Positions 45,455-58,409 of a stretch of 64,000 nt of DNA are shown in pieces. The notes below the pieces were generated by a model. It searched no databases. It was not told where the DNA came from and was given only the letters and a program-made list of their open reading frames with translations. This stretch comes from Monosporascus cannonballus (Eukaryota > Ascomycota > Sordariomycetes > Xylariales): contig QJNS01000171.1 in NCBI GenBank assembly GCA_004154925.1, forward strand, positions 1-64,000, in the 5' to 3' direction. The translations under genes and the position numbers were made by a program. Position 1 is the stretch's first letter, and each line of letters starts with the position of its first letter.

Positions 45455-48400
45455 AATCTAACTAGAATCAGAGATTTTAATACCTTTCTTTTTCGTTATT
45501 TTCGCCGGATATATCTAACTTATTTAGTGTTTCCTTAAAACTATAGCGTATTAGATCCGTAACTGGTAACAGATTTAATATATTAATAAATAATGTTTCA
45601 AATAATTAAAATAGGGTTTCCTTATTCTTTTCCTATTTTTTAGGCGTATTTTGTATATTATCCTTATTATATACGATATTATTTTAAACTTTAATAATTA
45701 AAGTTGGATGTAGGTCGATATTATAAGAAAATGCTTAAATTATTTCAATTTTATAAAAAACAGTTAAAGGTAAATTGTAAACGTACGAAATTTTAAGTAC
45801 ATTTATTAATCTAGACAATTATTAAATTAAAAGATTATTGCGTACAAAACATATAAATCCGAGTAAAATGTTATTAATTTTTTATCTTAATCTTAAAATA
45901 ATATAATCAATATTTATATTTGTATAAAGTACTTAGGAAATAATTTATATGACAGAATGAAAAAATTGAGTTTTCTAGCAAAAATATTTGTTAATATTAT
46001 TTTTTAAGATTTATCGATATAACGTAAAATTAAACTCGTTTTTTTAGAATTCGAATTTAATGATATTATTTCAATAAAGTTCAACCGATTTGCCGTTTAA
46101 AATCGTATATTAGACTTAGATATATTTTCTTTATCGAAATTCGGCTAATATTGTATATATATTTGCTTTACGCATATTCTAGCTTTTCTATAAATTTCTT
46201 TATTTAAAGAATGTAAATTAAAACATTATAATTAATTATTAGCATAATCTCTAAACGCAATAGCTGCACGTTAAAATAAGAGATAAAGATATACCGATAA
46301 ATAAAGTAATTTGCAATTATATTTAAAAAGCTTACCGGTTTAATTTTAGATTTTGTTAATTATAAATATCCTATTTTCCCGCAAAAGCCGTAATTATATA
46401 AACGGTTGATTTATACTATCTGCAGGCGAAAGTTTTGCTTAATTCGTTATTTTTTCTTTTTTCTATTAATTTATTAAGACAAAATTTATAATACTTTGTT
46501 TTAAAACAAGATAAATATTTTAAAAGCTGTTTAATTATAAATTTATGCTTAGTAAGCATATAATTAAAGTAATTTTGGCAACATGCCGCGACATTATTTG
46601 TGATCAAATTAAAATATTTAGAAACATCGATAAACTAACATATCAATTGCCAACTTTTAAAAGGAAATTAGAGATTCTGCGTATATAATACAAGGTAAAT
46701 TTATATACAAAGTTTAAACCTATCGTAAATTCATGTATTACTTAATAAAAAGTATAAAAGTGGAGTTTAACGGTACTCTATATTATAAATCATATAGAAG
46801 GTTTATTTATTTTATAATATTCTGTTATTAATTATATCCTGCTAAATTCTTTAAAAATGGTTTTATCGTTTAATGCTAAAATAAATTTAGATAAGAAGAA
46901 ATCGAAATTATATTATTAATATACGGAATTATTTTATAATAATTTTAAAGAAATTTATTTATTTCATTTTTGTTTTATACGTATATTATTTAAGTTATTT
47001 CTTTATTTAAAACGGCTTTTTTTGGTCTCAATCTCTAAAGCATTATTTAATTTAATAATTAGCCTTATGCTACAAGTGAGAAAGAATTATAAAAAGCCTT
47101 TAATAATACGTATAATCTATAAGTAAAATAACGGATTTATTTAGATTATACGAACTGGTTACCTAAGTTATTACTTAATTATTTGGGTATAAAATCCTAG
47201 AAAATGTTTGACTTATTGTTAATGGTAATAACGCGGAATTAAATAACTAACTTAAGGATATCTAATTAATATAATAATTTATCCCTCTTCGATTTAAATT
47301 GTTTATTCGTATATACTTAAATATCTATTAAAAATAACCTTTTCGTTATCTGTAATGAATTTAATATATAATATCCTTTTCGAATATAAATGTAAAATTA
47401 AGTAATATTTATATATTGTAATATAGAGATATATAGACTTTTATAAAAATATCTTTAATTACTTATTTTATAATAATATCCGTATATTTGTATACGTCAC
47501 TTAAATATATATTAACAATTAGCGGCTTAAAATTCTGAGTATGTTAAAATATAAACCTCTGAAACTGTTTGTTTCATAAACCTTTAATCAAGAAATATTA
47601 AGAATATAAAACATTAATTAAAAGGATTGTCATAATATTAAATATATTCATTAATGTCGCATTTTAGAAGCATGTTAATAGAATTTGGATTAATTATTTT
47701 ATGATTATTTTATATTTAATTATGTATTGTAATTATATTTGGTAATACATTACGAATACTCCGTTTAAATTAATTCGTTTTTGTTGTTTTGTAAAATTTA
47801 ATAAATAAAAACATTTTTATCGCACCAATGTCGTTATGTTGAAAGAACTTTAGATAAACCAAATAATAATCGTAATGTCGATACTTAAATTTCCATTCGT
47901 TAATATAAAGATTATAAAACTGGATAAATTTAGATTAATATTTCAAAAAAGGGGTAATTTCATTAAATATTAATAAGATTTTTTCGACTTAATATTTATT
48001 ATCTAGGCTAACGTATTTTACGAATAACTTTTATTATCGGAATTCTTTTACCTATTTATTATTAAATCGGCTTCGGTATTAGAAATAGGTTTGTTAATTA
48101 CGAGAAAATCCGCTTAATTCTTTCGTTATATATTTAATAAGGGTAAAGACGATACAAATTTATCCGGTATTTTATAACGGTATTTTTGTTATATAAATCG
48201 ATAAGTAAATTATTCGTTAAACTTTTTAATATGATCTCGATTAATATCTAGATTCAGTTCTTAATTAGGTTGCTGATTAGGTTATTAACGAAATTTATTA
48301 TTATATGGTTTAGGATCATTATTTCTGCCGTTTTTTAAATTGATATTTCTGCGATTATCGTAATTAAAGATGGGATCTACTAGACGTTCCTAGGTTTCAG

Positions 48401-49059
48401 ATATTTTCATACTAGCAAAATCCATATTAAAATTATATTTTTGATATTGTTACGATATTTTAAAAATTCTTAAAAAATATTTATTAATTTAAAATAAAAC
48501 AATTAAATGAGATATAACTTTTTTAAAAAAAATATTAAAATACTCCAGATAAAAATCATAATAATAAAATAATTAAAAAACGTTGAAAGTAGGTATAGAT
48601 TAATGCGTATTATTATTAATTATTCGTTGTTTTTAAAAACTATTTATTGCGTACGTAATTTGTTAACGTCTTATTTAACAGTATTTAATCTGTCTATATT
48701 TATTGATATAACGGATTATTTTATTTAATATAATAAAAATTTGAGTATTTTTTTAAACGTTACATTAACGTATTAATATAATTTAGAAATTATTTGATAT
48801 AAATTATCGGTAATATATTTGTAATAATTCAAAAAACGGGCAAAATTAAGTTAACCGAAATATTAATAAATATTTTATCGATTTATTTCCGATTCCGTAA
48901 TCCCCTAATTATAAATTTCCTTAATAAAATTATTATATTTTATATATTGTAATTGCCTTTAGATATAGGCTAAGATAGATATTAAATATGTTACAGAGTT
49001 TTAAAATAATATAGTATAATTAAAACTAAAGGTTTCTACTTAGCAAAATCCTATAAAAT
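45455..49059. other. old AT-rich DNA between elements D and I
   Basis: About 3.6 kb without an intact gene. Apart from the possible Mutator-like remnant listed separately (46000-46660, minus) I recognise nothing; short frames are broken by stops in all phases. Confidence 0.4.
46000..46660 (-). pseudogene. possible Mutator-like (MULE) transposase remnant
   Basis: The minus-strand frame at 46416-46607 reads NNVAACCQNYF, then KFIIKQLLKYLSC and KYYKFCLNKLIEKRKNNE. Fungal MULE transposases have a similar order (HINKNV-x-C-x-YF, a helical stretch, then a TWL-x-YKE-x-FV...F-x-G block), and after one stop the frame continues with YKSTVYIITAFAGK. The similarity is recalled, not searched, and no inverted repeats were found. 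Confidence 0.3.
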
Positions 49060-49437
49060 TGTTACAACCCAAACCAGCTGGGCCTGCGAAAACGGTCCAG
49101 CCAAGATCACAAAGCTACGTTAGTTCAGGGTCACGTAATCAATGCTCAGCGGGTCTCAACTGAGCATAACTAAGTAACGCTAAGCAACTACTTAATAAGG
49201 CTTTGCTGAAAAAAGATAAACAATAATAAAGAAATTAAGATATATACGTTTATTATTTCTATAATTTAAATAGCATTAATTTGTAATACTTATTAATATT
49301 AATCGCTTGTAATAATAAGGTATTAAAAAACGTAATACGATTATTATATTTATTATTTAGATTTTTATAATACTCCTATTAATATAAATTTATCGACTTA
49401 AAGTTTAATAATTAATTAAACTTTACAATTCGTTATA
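49060..49437 (+). repeat. 5' LTR of element I
   Basis: About 378 bp. The first ~120 bp are little mutated (CAGCTGGGCCTGCGAAAACG) and the remainder is RIPped. Confidence 0.85.
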
Positions 49438-49499
49438 CCTTATAAACTTTTGTTTAATAATTCCGTTAAATGTTAAGTAATATTTAATACTGTTAAAAT

Positions 49500-52400
49500 G
49501 TTAACCAACGTTTAGAAAACCCTTATTTAACAGTTTCAGGCTCGAATTTGAAAGCTGGAAAAAAAAGTTCGACAATTTAGGGCTACGTTATCGGCCTAAC
49601 CCTTTTTCGCTTACATAAAGCCTAAGAAACCGGAACCTTACAATAAAAAAGTAACACTTAAATTTTCTTAATTTAGGCACGAATTTACCTTTATTTTCTA
49701 AACCTTAATAATCCAGCGAATATGGTCCTAGCAGTAAAAGCCTACCTAACGGAAAATACGGTTAATTAATTTAAACTTATTACAAAAAACTTTTTAAAAA
49801 TAAAAAAGCCGGATAAGGAAAACTTTAATAACGAAATTTTTTTACTTTATATCAATTTCAAAAATAAAGTACGCGATAATTTCGACACTCCGGATAAAAA
49901 ACGATTTGCGGCCTAATATTTTTTGTAACTTAAATATAAAGAATTTATATCTAAATACGCCGTAACCTTTAAAAGTTTTACGGCTAAAGCAGAATAAGAA
50001 AATAATAAAGCCGATACCTTTATCGATATATTTTATAAAAGGCTGAAAAATAATATGAAAAATAAGATTATTCGAATCAAGCGATTAATTATTCTGGACC
50101 GGTATATTATAAAGGTAATTAAGATTAATAATTAACAGTTTGAAAAACGATAAAAAAATAGATAATACCCTTTATATTTGGAATATAATAAATTTAACTA
50201 AGGGAAAAAACGAAATGCATCCTTTATTTGTTATAAAACGGCGTTAGGACCTATGAAACTTGGCGTTACTCACAAACAGAATTAAAGCCAAATTAAATGC
50301 TTTAATTATGGAAAAATAGGACATAAAGTTTACAAATATAAAAAACCCAAGAAACCACGGCGAGATAACTAGATCCCTATACCAGAAGAATAATTCAGGA
50401 ATAACCAAAAAAACGATGACAAAACCATTAACATAATCTAAGCCAAATACGTATCAGGCCCTAAACAAAAGGTTTAACCGGGACCATTACGATAAGAAAT
50501 TCGATAAGGAATACAAAAAATCAGAAAATTGGCTTAATAAATACCATAAATATAATAAGAAACGTTATAGGAATAATTACGTAAATACCAAAATTAAACA
50601 GAAAAAGTTTGTCCCGGAACCCTTAATCGATATGACAAAATGTATGCCATATATTATTAACAACGAGAATATCCTAATTACAAGAAATGGAAATAGCATA
50701 TTTACGAACGAATTACCTGTATATATTATAAGGGATTCGATTTTTTAAACCGTACCGGAGATAATAAGGACGATAAATAATGGTATTAATATTTTCGAAT
50801 CATAAGCCCAAAAATATCTAATAGTTAGTTAAAATAAAGAGCTTGCCCAAAAAAAAAGTAATACCTGTAAAAAAACCTTTTTTCTTATTATGGATAATAT
50901 AATCATTAAACGAAAAAAGAATTGATCCAGCGTACGGTTAAAAAGCATTATCAAAAAGCTATTACGGATTTCTATTTCCAGTTGGCATTTACTATAGATT
51001 CTTAAGAAAAAAAATTATTAAAAAAGAAATACGTTAGTTTACAAAAGAGTTTTAAAACGACAATCAAAACGACGTATAAAAAGATGCAGTTGCAAATATA
51101 AAAAAATAATTTATTTAATAAGGAAAGGAATTGCAAGAAAATTAAGAATAACTAATACCGTTCGAAGGAATAATACGCCGGCAACAATAACAAATATAGC
51201 AGTTAAACGCGTTAAACGAAAAAAATATAAGCAAAACTTAATAGATTTGAATAGGAATTAAAAAAAAGGTTACCTGTAAAAAAGCCGCAAAATGACGAAA
51301 TCTAAAAAAGTTAAAAAGAATTCCCAAAAAAAGCTTTAAATTCGACGATAGAAAATATTAACGACTTTATTACTTTCGATATACAAATCGGAATATATTA
51401 ATATATTGTAATAGTAGATTACGAAGCTTTAGACGGAAATTATATTATACCGGATATAGTTAATAAGATTAAATTGCTATAAAGATATAAGTTGGAACTT
51501 TATATAATAACGAATACTAAAAATTAGGAATTCGCCTATAATAAGGGAAAAGTTATACGCAAAATTAATTACATCGAGATTTTTATTAAAGGATAATACC
51601 AAACGGTTAATTTCGATATTGTTTTATTCGAGAATTACGATATAATCTTAAAATTATTATAAATACGCTAGTACGGAATTTAAATTGACGGCGGAATTAG
51701 CCAGGTAAAATTCGTTTTATTTCTTATTAATAAACGAAAAAAGAAAATTAAGATCTTAATATTCGATTACTAATGGTAACGAATATAAGCATAAAAATAT
51801 AACGAAAACCTTATTACCTAAAGAAACAAAATATAAAAAATATTAAATATTAAAAAAATTATAACGTATTATTATTATTATCAAAATAAAATTAAAATAA
51901 TTAAATAACGATTTAAAATAATAGAAATAATAGCCTAAAAAATCAGAAAGTTTAATTAATATATTATTATAATATTATAAATACGAATAACGTTTTAGGA
52001 AAAAGCTCGATACAAAATTACTAAAATATAACGAATAAAATTATAAAATAATTTTTAAAAAAAGATTTTTAACAATATTTTATTCTATTTATAATTTTAA
52101 CGGAAATAAATTACGCATTTTCAAAAAATACATAAAATATTAACCATAGAAAAAATGGATTCGACTTTCGAAATTACTAGCAAAATACATTATATTTTTC
52201 GTACTTAAAAGAAATAAAAAATTGTAACTTATGGTTAATTATCTATAATTAAATAACATTATTATTAAAGATTAAATACCATAATCCTTAATTACGAAAA
52301 TAAAAAATCGACTTTACGGAATTAAATAATTTATAATATATGATTTTAAAAATAAATATAACTTTATTAAAATCAAAAAAGGATACGAATAAAAAACAAC

Positions 52401-54780
52401 CTTTAAAATAAAATACGAACTATTTAAATATTTAATTATATTTATAAGATTTACGAACATATTAATAATTTTTTTAGCAAATAATGAATTACGCATTACG
52501 AAAATACCTCGATATTTTCGTCGTTTCCTATCTTGACGATATTCTTATCTTTTTAGGAACAAAAAAAGCATACGCAGGATACGTTTCTAAAGTTTTTTAA
52601 GCTTTATAGGACGTAAGGTTATTTGTTAACGTAAAGAAAAATTAATTCCATATACAAAAAATGGAATATTTAGGATATATTATTACCCCAGAATATATTA
52701 GGATAAACTTTAAGAAAATCGCTGTAGTTACGGAATAGCAAACGCCATCAATAATTAAGGAGGTATAAGCATTTTTTGGATTTGCTAATTACTATAAGAA
52801 ATTTATTCGAAACTTTAGCAAGGTAATTGTACACCTAACAAATTTTATAGAGAAAAAAAATTAAATAAATGCCAAATACAGAAAAGGTATTTCAAAATAT
52901 TAAGGATGCGATTACTAGCGAGCCAATATTAATTATATATAATTGAAACCGTCTCGTTAAATTAAAAACCGATATTTTAGATGCCGTATTAAACGTAATA
53001 ATGGGATAATAAAATAATTAAAGCAAATTATACCTTATTATATTTTTTTCGTACAAATTAAAAAACGCCGAACTTAATTACTGTATTCTAAATAAAAAGT
53101 TTTTAGCTATTATTTTGGCGTTTCGGGAATTTAAATATTTCCTAGAAAGATTTTATACCAGATTAAAATTTATACGGATTATTAAAATTTTACCCGATTT
53201 ATTACGACCAAAGAACTTATAGGACGATAATTAAGATATGCGGAAAAATTAACGAATTTCGATTTTATTATTATCCACAAAAAAATCGGAAAACGGCAAA
53301 GCAAATATTTTAAGCAAACGCCCAAACTTCGAAAAGAAATTAGATAAAATTAGCCATATAATTTTTAATATTACTATAAAAAATATTTACGCTTATAACA
53401 AATTGCGACCATTCGGTAGCGCTTTTTAACATATATCAGAAAATTTAGTAATATAATAATGGTTTCCCAAATAACCAAAAAACGGATAAAACATAAATTT
53501 CAAAGAAATATCAAAAAAATCTAATACGAAAAATATACGAATATCAACTATATGGATATTTAGGAATTTACCAAACCTTAAAGCGATTTTAACGTATATA
53601 TTTTTTTCTTAAAATAAAATTAATAATATAAAACATCATATAGCAATACGATATTTATGCTAAAACAAAATTTTGACAACATAAACTATACGAAAAATTA
53701 CAATTATTACTAATCGTAAAACGATTATGGTATTTAGTTATATTTAACTTTATTACTAAACTTCTTATATCAAAAAATCTAATTATAGAAATATATTACA
53801 ATAGGATTTTCGTAATCGTTAATCGATTTACGAAATTTTCCTATTTCTTACTACATTATAAGGACATAAACGCCGAATAACTAACATATATTTTTTTAAA
53901 CACATTTTTAACATATATAGATTACCTATAGAAATTATATCAAATAAAGGATCAATTTTCGCATCAAAATTTTGGCAAAGCCTAATAACATAATTCGGCC
54001 TAAATTACAAATTATTTAATGAATTTAAAGCTTAAACGGATAAATAAACAAAACGAACTAATTAAATTTTAAAAACATATTTATAATATTATATCAATTA
54101 TAAATAAAATAATTAGGTTAAGAAATTATTAATCGCATAATTAATTTATAATACCAATTACCATAAAAGCATTAAAATAATATTTACGAACGTAAATTTT
54201 AGCTTTATTCCAAAGATTTACAAAAAAATACAAAACGATAATCCAATTAATATCAAAATAAACCTTACGTTAAAACAATTACGATAATTATATCAAAAAA
54301 AATAAAATTGGAATTTGTACGAAATTAAATAAGTAAGTATTATAACCAAAAAAGGTTAAAAAGTTAATATTCGAAAAGGGGGAAATGGTTTTTTTCGTTA
54401 TAAAAAACATTTAAACGAAAAAACTTAACCAAAAAAATTCCATTTCAAATATATCGATTTATATAAAATCGCTAAAAAAAATCTTAGAAAATAATAACAA
54501 ATTAAAATTTTTACCAAAAGTCCCATTTTATCCAGTTTTAAATATTTCCTTATTCGAATTAATAACAAATATAATCAAAATACATACTGCAAAAACCGAT
54601 ATGGAAATAAAACACAAATAAATATATAAGGTACAAAAAATATTCGAAATATAAAAACAAAACGGATTTACTTAGTACCTGATCAAATAAAAAAAGCACC
54701 CGAATTTCAAAAACACCTGGGAATCCGCTAAAAACCTTATTAACGCCTAATACCTATTAAAGAACTTTTACCAATAGCAA
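49500..54780 (+). pseudogene. gag-pol of element I (degenerate)
   Basis: Gag runs from about 49.5 kb (FESWKKKFDNLGLRY). The zinc knuckle at 50298-50345 reads CFNYGKIGHKVYKY, with two Cys changed to Tyr. A protease-like block lies at 51410-51450 (DYEALDGNYI). RT has an intact YLDDILIF at 52529-52552, followed by [17 protein letters not shown] at about 52770-52820. RNase H and integrase come next, with DRFTKF-type sequence near 53820. The chromodomain lies at about 54620-54770 (YKVQKIFEI, KHPNFKNTWESAKNLINA). Many TAA/TAG stops are present and no part is functional. This is the best-preserved plus-strand copy for reading the family's domain order. Confidence 0.85.
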
Positions 54781-54839
54781 CGGAACCACCGGATATAATT
54801 ATGTCCTAATTAACGTTATCCAGCGGCCAGGCAACGCCG

Positions 54840-55290
54840 GGCAGCTAAAAAAAAAAGCCAAGGCGGCTAAGAAAGCCTCGGCGTTAGCCTGCTCCTAACG
54901 TTCCTACTCCTCCAATTCCTTTAGCGATTATAATTCTTGCTGTATAATTTTAATCCCTTTTAAACAAAAAATCGTTTTTTGTTTTCGAAAACAAATTAAC
55001 CATGTAATAACCTTATTTATCTCTTATTAATAATGTTTTTGCAATTCCAAAAAACAGTTTTCCGCTAATACCTCCTTACATTTTGAACGTTAATTTTCGG
55101 TACGAATATTTTTTAAGGAAAATAAGGGAACGCCGTTACTATCGCAAAAATAGTTACGTTTAATATACGCCTTATATTTGAAAACGTTCTTTATCATTTC
55201 TCATTTCCAGCCCTTGGAAAAATACAAAAAATACGGCATAACTTTAAAATTGAAATCGTCAAAAATAAAAAGCAGATTTTGACATTGCGC
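54840..55290 (-). pseudogene. antisense ORF in 3' region of element I
   Basis: Minus strand, between chromodomain and 3' LTR. From right to left: a Phe/Tyr-rich start, a CKEVLAENCFLELQKHY segment, KVITWLICFRKQK, then KGIKIIQQEL-x-SLKELEE-x-ERQEQANAEA (about 54860-54990), a clear charged coiled-coil-like end that matches the frames in G and F. Confidence 0.55.
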
Positions 55291-55409
55291 GATAAACGAA
55301 AAAACCTAACGATAATTTTTAATAACGCAAACGGACATCTTAAAAAGAAAAAACTTACCAGAAAAAAGAGAAAAATCTTAAAGGCAAAATTTAGGGAAAA
55401 AGGAAATCT

Positions 55410-55786
55410 TATTACAACCCAAACCAGCTGGGCCTATGAAAACGGTTTAGCCAAGATCACAAAACTACGCTAATTTAAGGTTACGTAATTCGTGCTTAAC
55501 GGGTTTCAACTAAGCATAACTAAGCAGCGCTAAACAACTACTTAATAGGGCTTTACTAAACAGAAATAAGCAATAATAAAGGAATTAAAATATATACGCT
55601 TATTATTTCCATAATTTAGATAGCACCAGTTTGCAACATTTATTAATACTAATCGCTTGTAATAACAAGGTATTAAAAGACGCAACACAATTATTGTATC
55701 TATTGTTCAGATTTCCACGATACTCCTGCTAACATAAACCCGTCGACTTAAGGTTTAATAATTGGTTAAACCTTATAGCACGTCAA
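55410..55786 (+). repeat. 3' LTR of element I
   Basis: About 377 bp. The end reads CTTATAGCACGTCA rather than CGCCTAGCCGTCACA seen in F and G. Confidence 0.85.
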
Positions 55787-57339
55787 AAAATAGGCTAGTT
55801 ATAGAAAGCCTTAACTTTAACGTAAATATAATGCCAAAATATTGTATCATTATTTTATTTAAATTATTTTAATAATGGGTTACGAAGAGTCTAGGAATAT
55901 TAAATAAAATTAATTATCGGCCGACTACCGTTCTACTAAAATATTTGCAATAATTTTCAGGCTAAAATTAAAATATTTATACGGATTTAATTAAATATTT
56001 CAAAGGTATTATAAAAATGTACAAAATTTTTCTAATTATTTTATTTTAAAGTAATAGTTTTTATGTAATTTATTATAGAGGAACAAAGTTTTAAATAAAA
56101 GATATTTATATTAAAATATTTTTAATTCGACTGTAAAAATTTAAATGCTAAAAATACTAAAAATAATATATTGTGTAATTGACATTTGTAAATAGTCTGG
56201 GTTAATATATTTAAATTATAATTAAAACTAAAAATAGAAAAAAACTTATTATATTAAAGCCGACAAAAGGACCGTGCGAAAGGTATTTTCTATTGCCGTT
56301 GCCGCTACTATTAAATGTAATAAGAAAGAGAAATAATAAGTAAATCGTTTTAATCTGCCGAATAAGAAGGACCTTAATAATAAAACCTCGCGGAAAATCT
56401 TAAAAAGGCGTAAAAAGCGTAAATAAAAATATACGAAATTAAAAAAGATATAAACGAAATACGAAATTATTATATTTAAAAGCCTTTACACGAAAAAAAA
56501 GTCAATATAACAATATCAAACGATTTTATATAAAATAAATATATAAATGTTTTTTATTTAAGTATATTTTAGATTTTCGATTAAATTACTACTTATTTAT
56601 TTTTAGTTTCGAATGAATTAATTTATTTCCGAGTTTTATTTTGAGATATATAAAGCATTATTCTTTAGTTATGTATTATTTTTTTATTTATATAAGATTT
56701 TAATATGGTATTATTTTAATATATTGCATTTTATTTCTAATTAACATGGCTACTTCTTGTAATTTCCTCAATTTGATGAGTTTTTAGAATACAATTTATT
56801 TTATATTTTAAATATTAATATATATATAAATTCTATCAAATTAAAAATTTCTTATTATATATATTAAAAAAGTAAAAAGGTATTTTCAATTTGTTTACTT
56901 ATTTCCACATTTTAACCTTTTTTATTTACTTTTTTAAATTTATAATTTAATTATAAAAGGTTTTGTTTTTGTTATATAATTATATATTATTTTACACAAT
57001 TTTAAAATAATTATTTTTCGTTTTTGCAATTAATTTATAATTAGAACAATAACATGAAAACGTTCTAAAAATATCGAATTATTATTTTAGAATTTTCTAA
57101 AAGAAAAAGCTTATAAATACTATACGAAACGTTTATTAGCCAAATATATAATTAAAAAGTTCAATATAACCATAAATATATTATTAAACGCAAAATTACA
57201 AATTAAACGATGTAGAAGCTTATAATAAGCTTTACGCAAATAAAATTATAAATATGAACTTTCTTAAAATAGGTTAAAAATTAATAATATATATTATTTT
57301 CCGATTATTTGAATTTCGTTTTAAGAGATTTAACTGTAA
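55787..57339. other. AT-rich interval between elements I and H
   Basis: No gene recognised. A basic plus-strand stretch at 56255-56430 (RKVFSIAVAATIKC, KILKRRKKRK) is open apart from adjacent stops but has no domain I can name. The rest is A/T-rich low-complexity DNA without the strong CG retention of RIPped elements. Confidence 0.4.
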
Positions 57340-57713
57340 TATGACGAGCTAGGAGGTTTAACCAACTCTTAAACCTTAGTCGTACAGGTTTATATTAACA
57401 GGAATATCGTGGAAATCTAAGTAATAGATATAGTAATCGTGTTACGTTTCGTAATACTAAGGGTGCCTTAGGTAACGATGTTGTATTACGAGCTGATGTT
57501 ATTTAGATTATGGAAATAATGAGCGTATATATCTTTTTTTTCTTGGCTTAATTATTTTTGATTACGCAGCTGGTGGTGATTATGATCGTTTGGGATTATT
57601 TTTAATTATTGGTGATTACTGGTTTGGCAGTGATTACGTTTATGTAATTCGGGAGTGGTCCGTGTGATCCTGGTTTGACCGTTTTTACGGCCGAAGCTTA
57701 TTGGGCCATAATA
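57340..57713 (-). repeat. 3' LTR of element H (left end)
   Basis: 374 bp, TATGACGAGCTAGGAGG to GGGCCATAATA. U3 contains GTGATTA-type short repeats (about 57560-57640) not seen in other LTRs; the other half is the shared one. Confidence 0.85.
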
Positions 57714-57789
57714 CGATTTCCTCTTTTTCAAAAATTTTGCTTTTAAGATTTGTTTTCTTATTTTTTCCGTTTGGTAAGTATTTGCTTTT

Positions 57790-58400
57790 TTCCTTGCTTT
57801 CCAAATTATGTCGTTTCGTATTTTCAAGATTTGTCGGGTTCTTCGTTTTTTTACTATTTGTTATGCTGATCTTGTAAAAGTCTTCGACGAATTCGAGTAC
57901 GAAATTATCCTTTGTTTTTATTGTTTTTCGAAAAATCTAAAGTATAAAATACTGGACAATATTTTAAGATATAAAAAATGCGTTAATCGAAGTCGGTCCT
58001 GTAATAATACCGGTATGCCGTTTTTTTTTTTTTTTTTTGCAAAATATTCGCCGCGAATATTAATATTTAGAACGTAAAAAAATCTTTGCCGAAAAGTGAT
58101 TATTAAAGTTTTGACGGTTTTATCTTAAGGTTTAACGTTGTTATTAAGAAAAAATAAATGAAGTTTTTTTCCGTTTTATGCCTTTGCATAAGAAAAAAGC
58201 GTTAGTTCGTTCCAACGGCGTTATTATGGTACAGTATAGGCTTTAGTTATTAAACGAATTAAAGACATAGAAACGTCAAAAAAAGAGCAGCTGGAAATTA
58301 CCGTTACGGTTATTACGTTAGCGTAAGTTACGGTTAACTGGCGCGATATTTCGGTTACCGACTGGTCCGTTGTTAATTAGGATATGCCCGTTGTTATTGG
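57790..58400 (+). pseudogene. antisense ORF in 3' region of element H
   Basis: Plus strand, open from 57808 to 58077, broken after a T-run (58021-58040) and continuing in another frame. The end (MVQYRLQLLNELKTQKRQKK, about 58225-58285) matches the RRGLxSLDELExxERQ block of the other copies. It stops next to the chromodomain, which starts on the opposite strand at about 58420. Confidence 0.5.
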
Positions 58401-58409
58401 TAAAAATTC

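Larger units (their letters stand above)
49060..55786 (+). mobile_element. Ty3/Gypsy chromovirus 'I', complete, RIP-degraded
   Basis: About 6,727 bp, LTRs 49060-49437 and 55410-55786. Flanking AAAAT (49055-49059 and about 55787-55791) is a likely duplication, though the right edge is blurred by an A-run. The U3 start TGTTACAACCCAAACCAGCT is its own type. The gag closely matches A, C and H. Confidence 0.85.

Noticed and set aside
58021..58040. T-run of about 20 as a terminator or transposon tail
   Set aside because: It lies within the antisense frame region of element H and has no associated hairpin or duplication; probably a homopolymer expansion.
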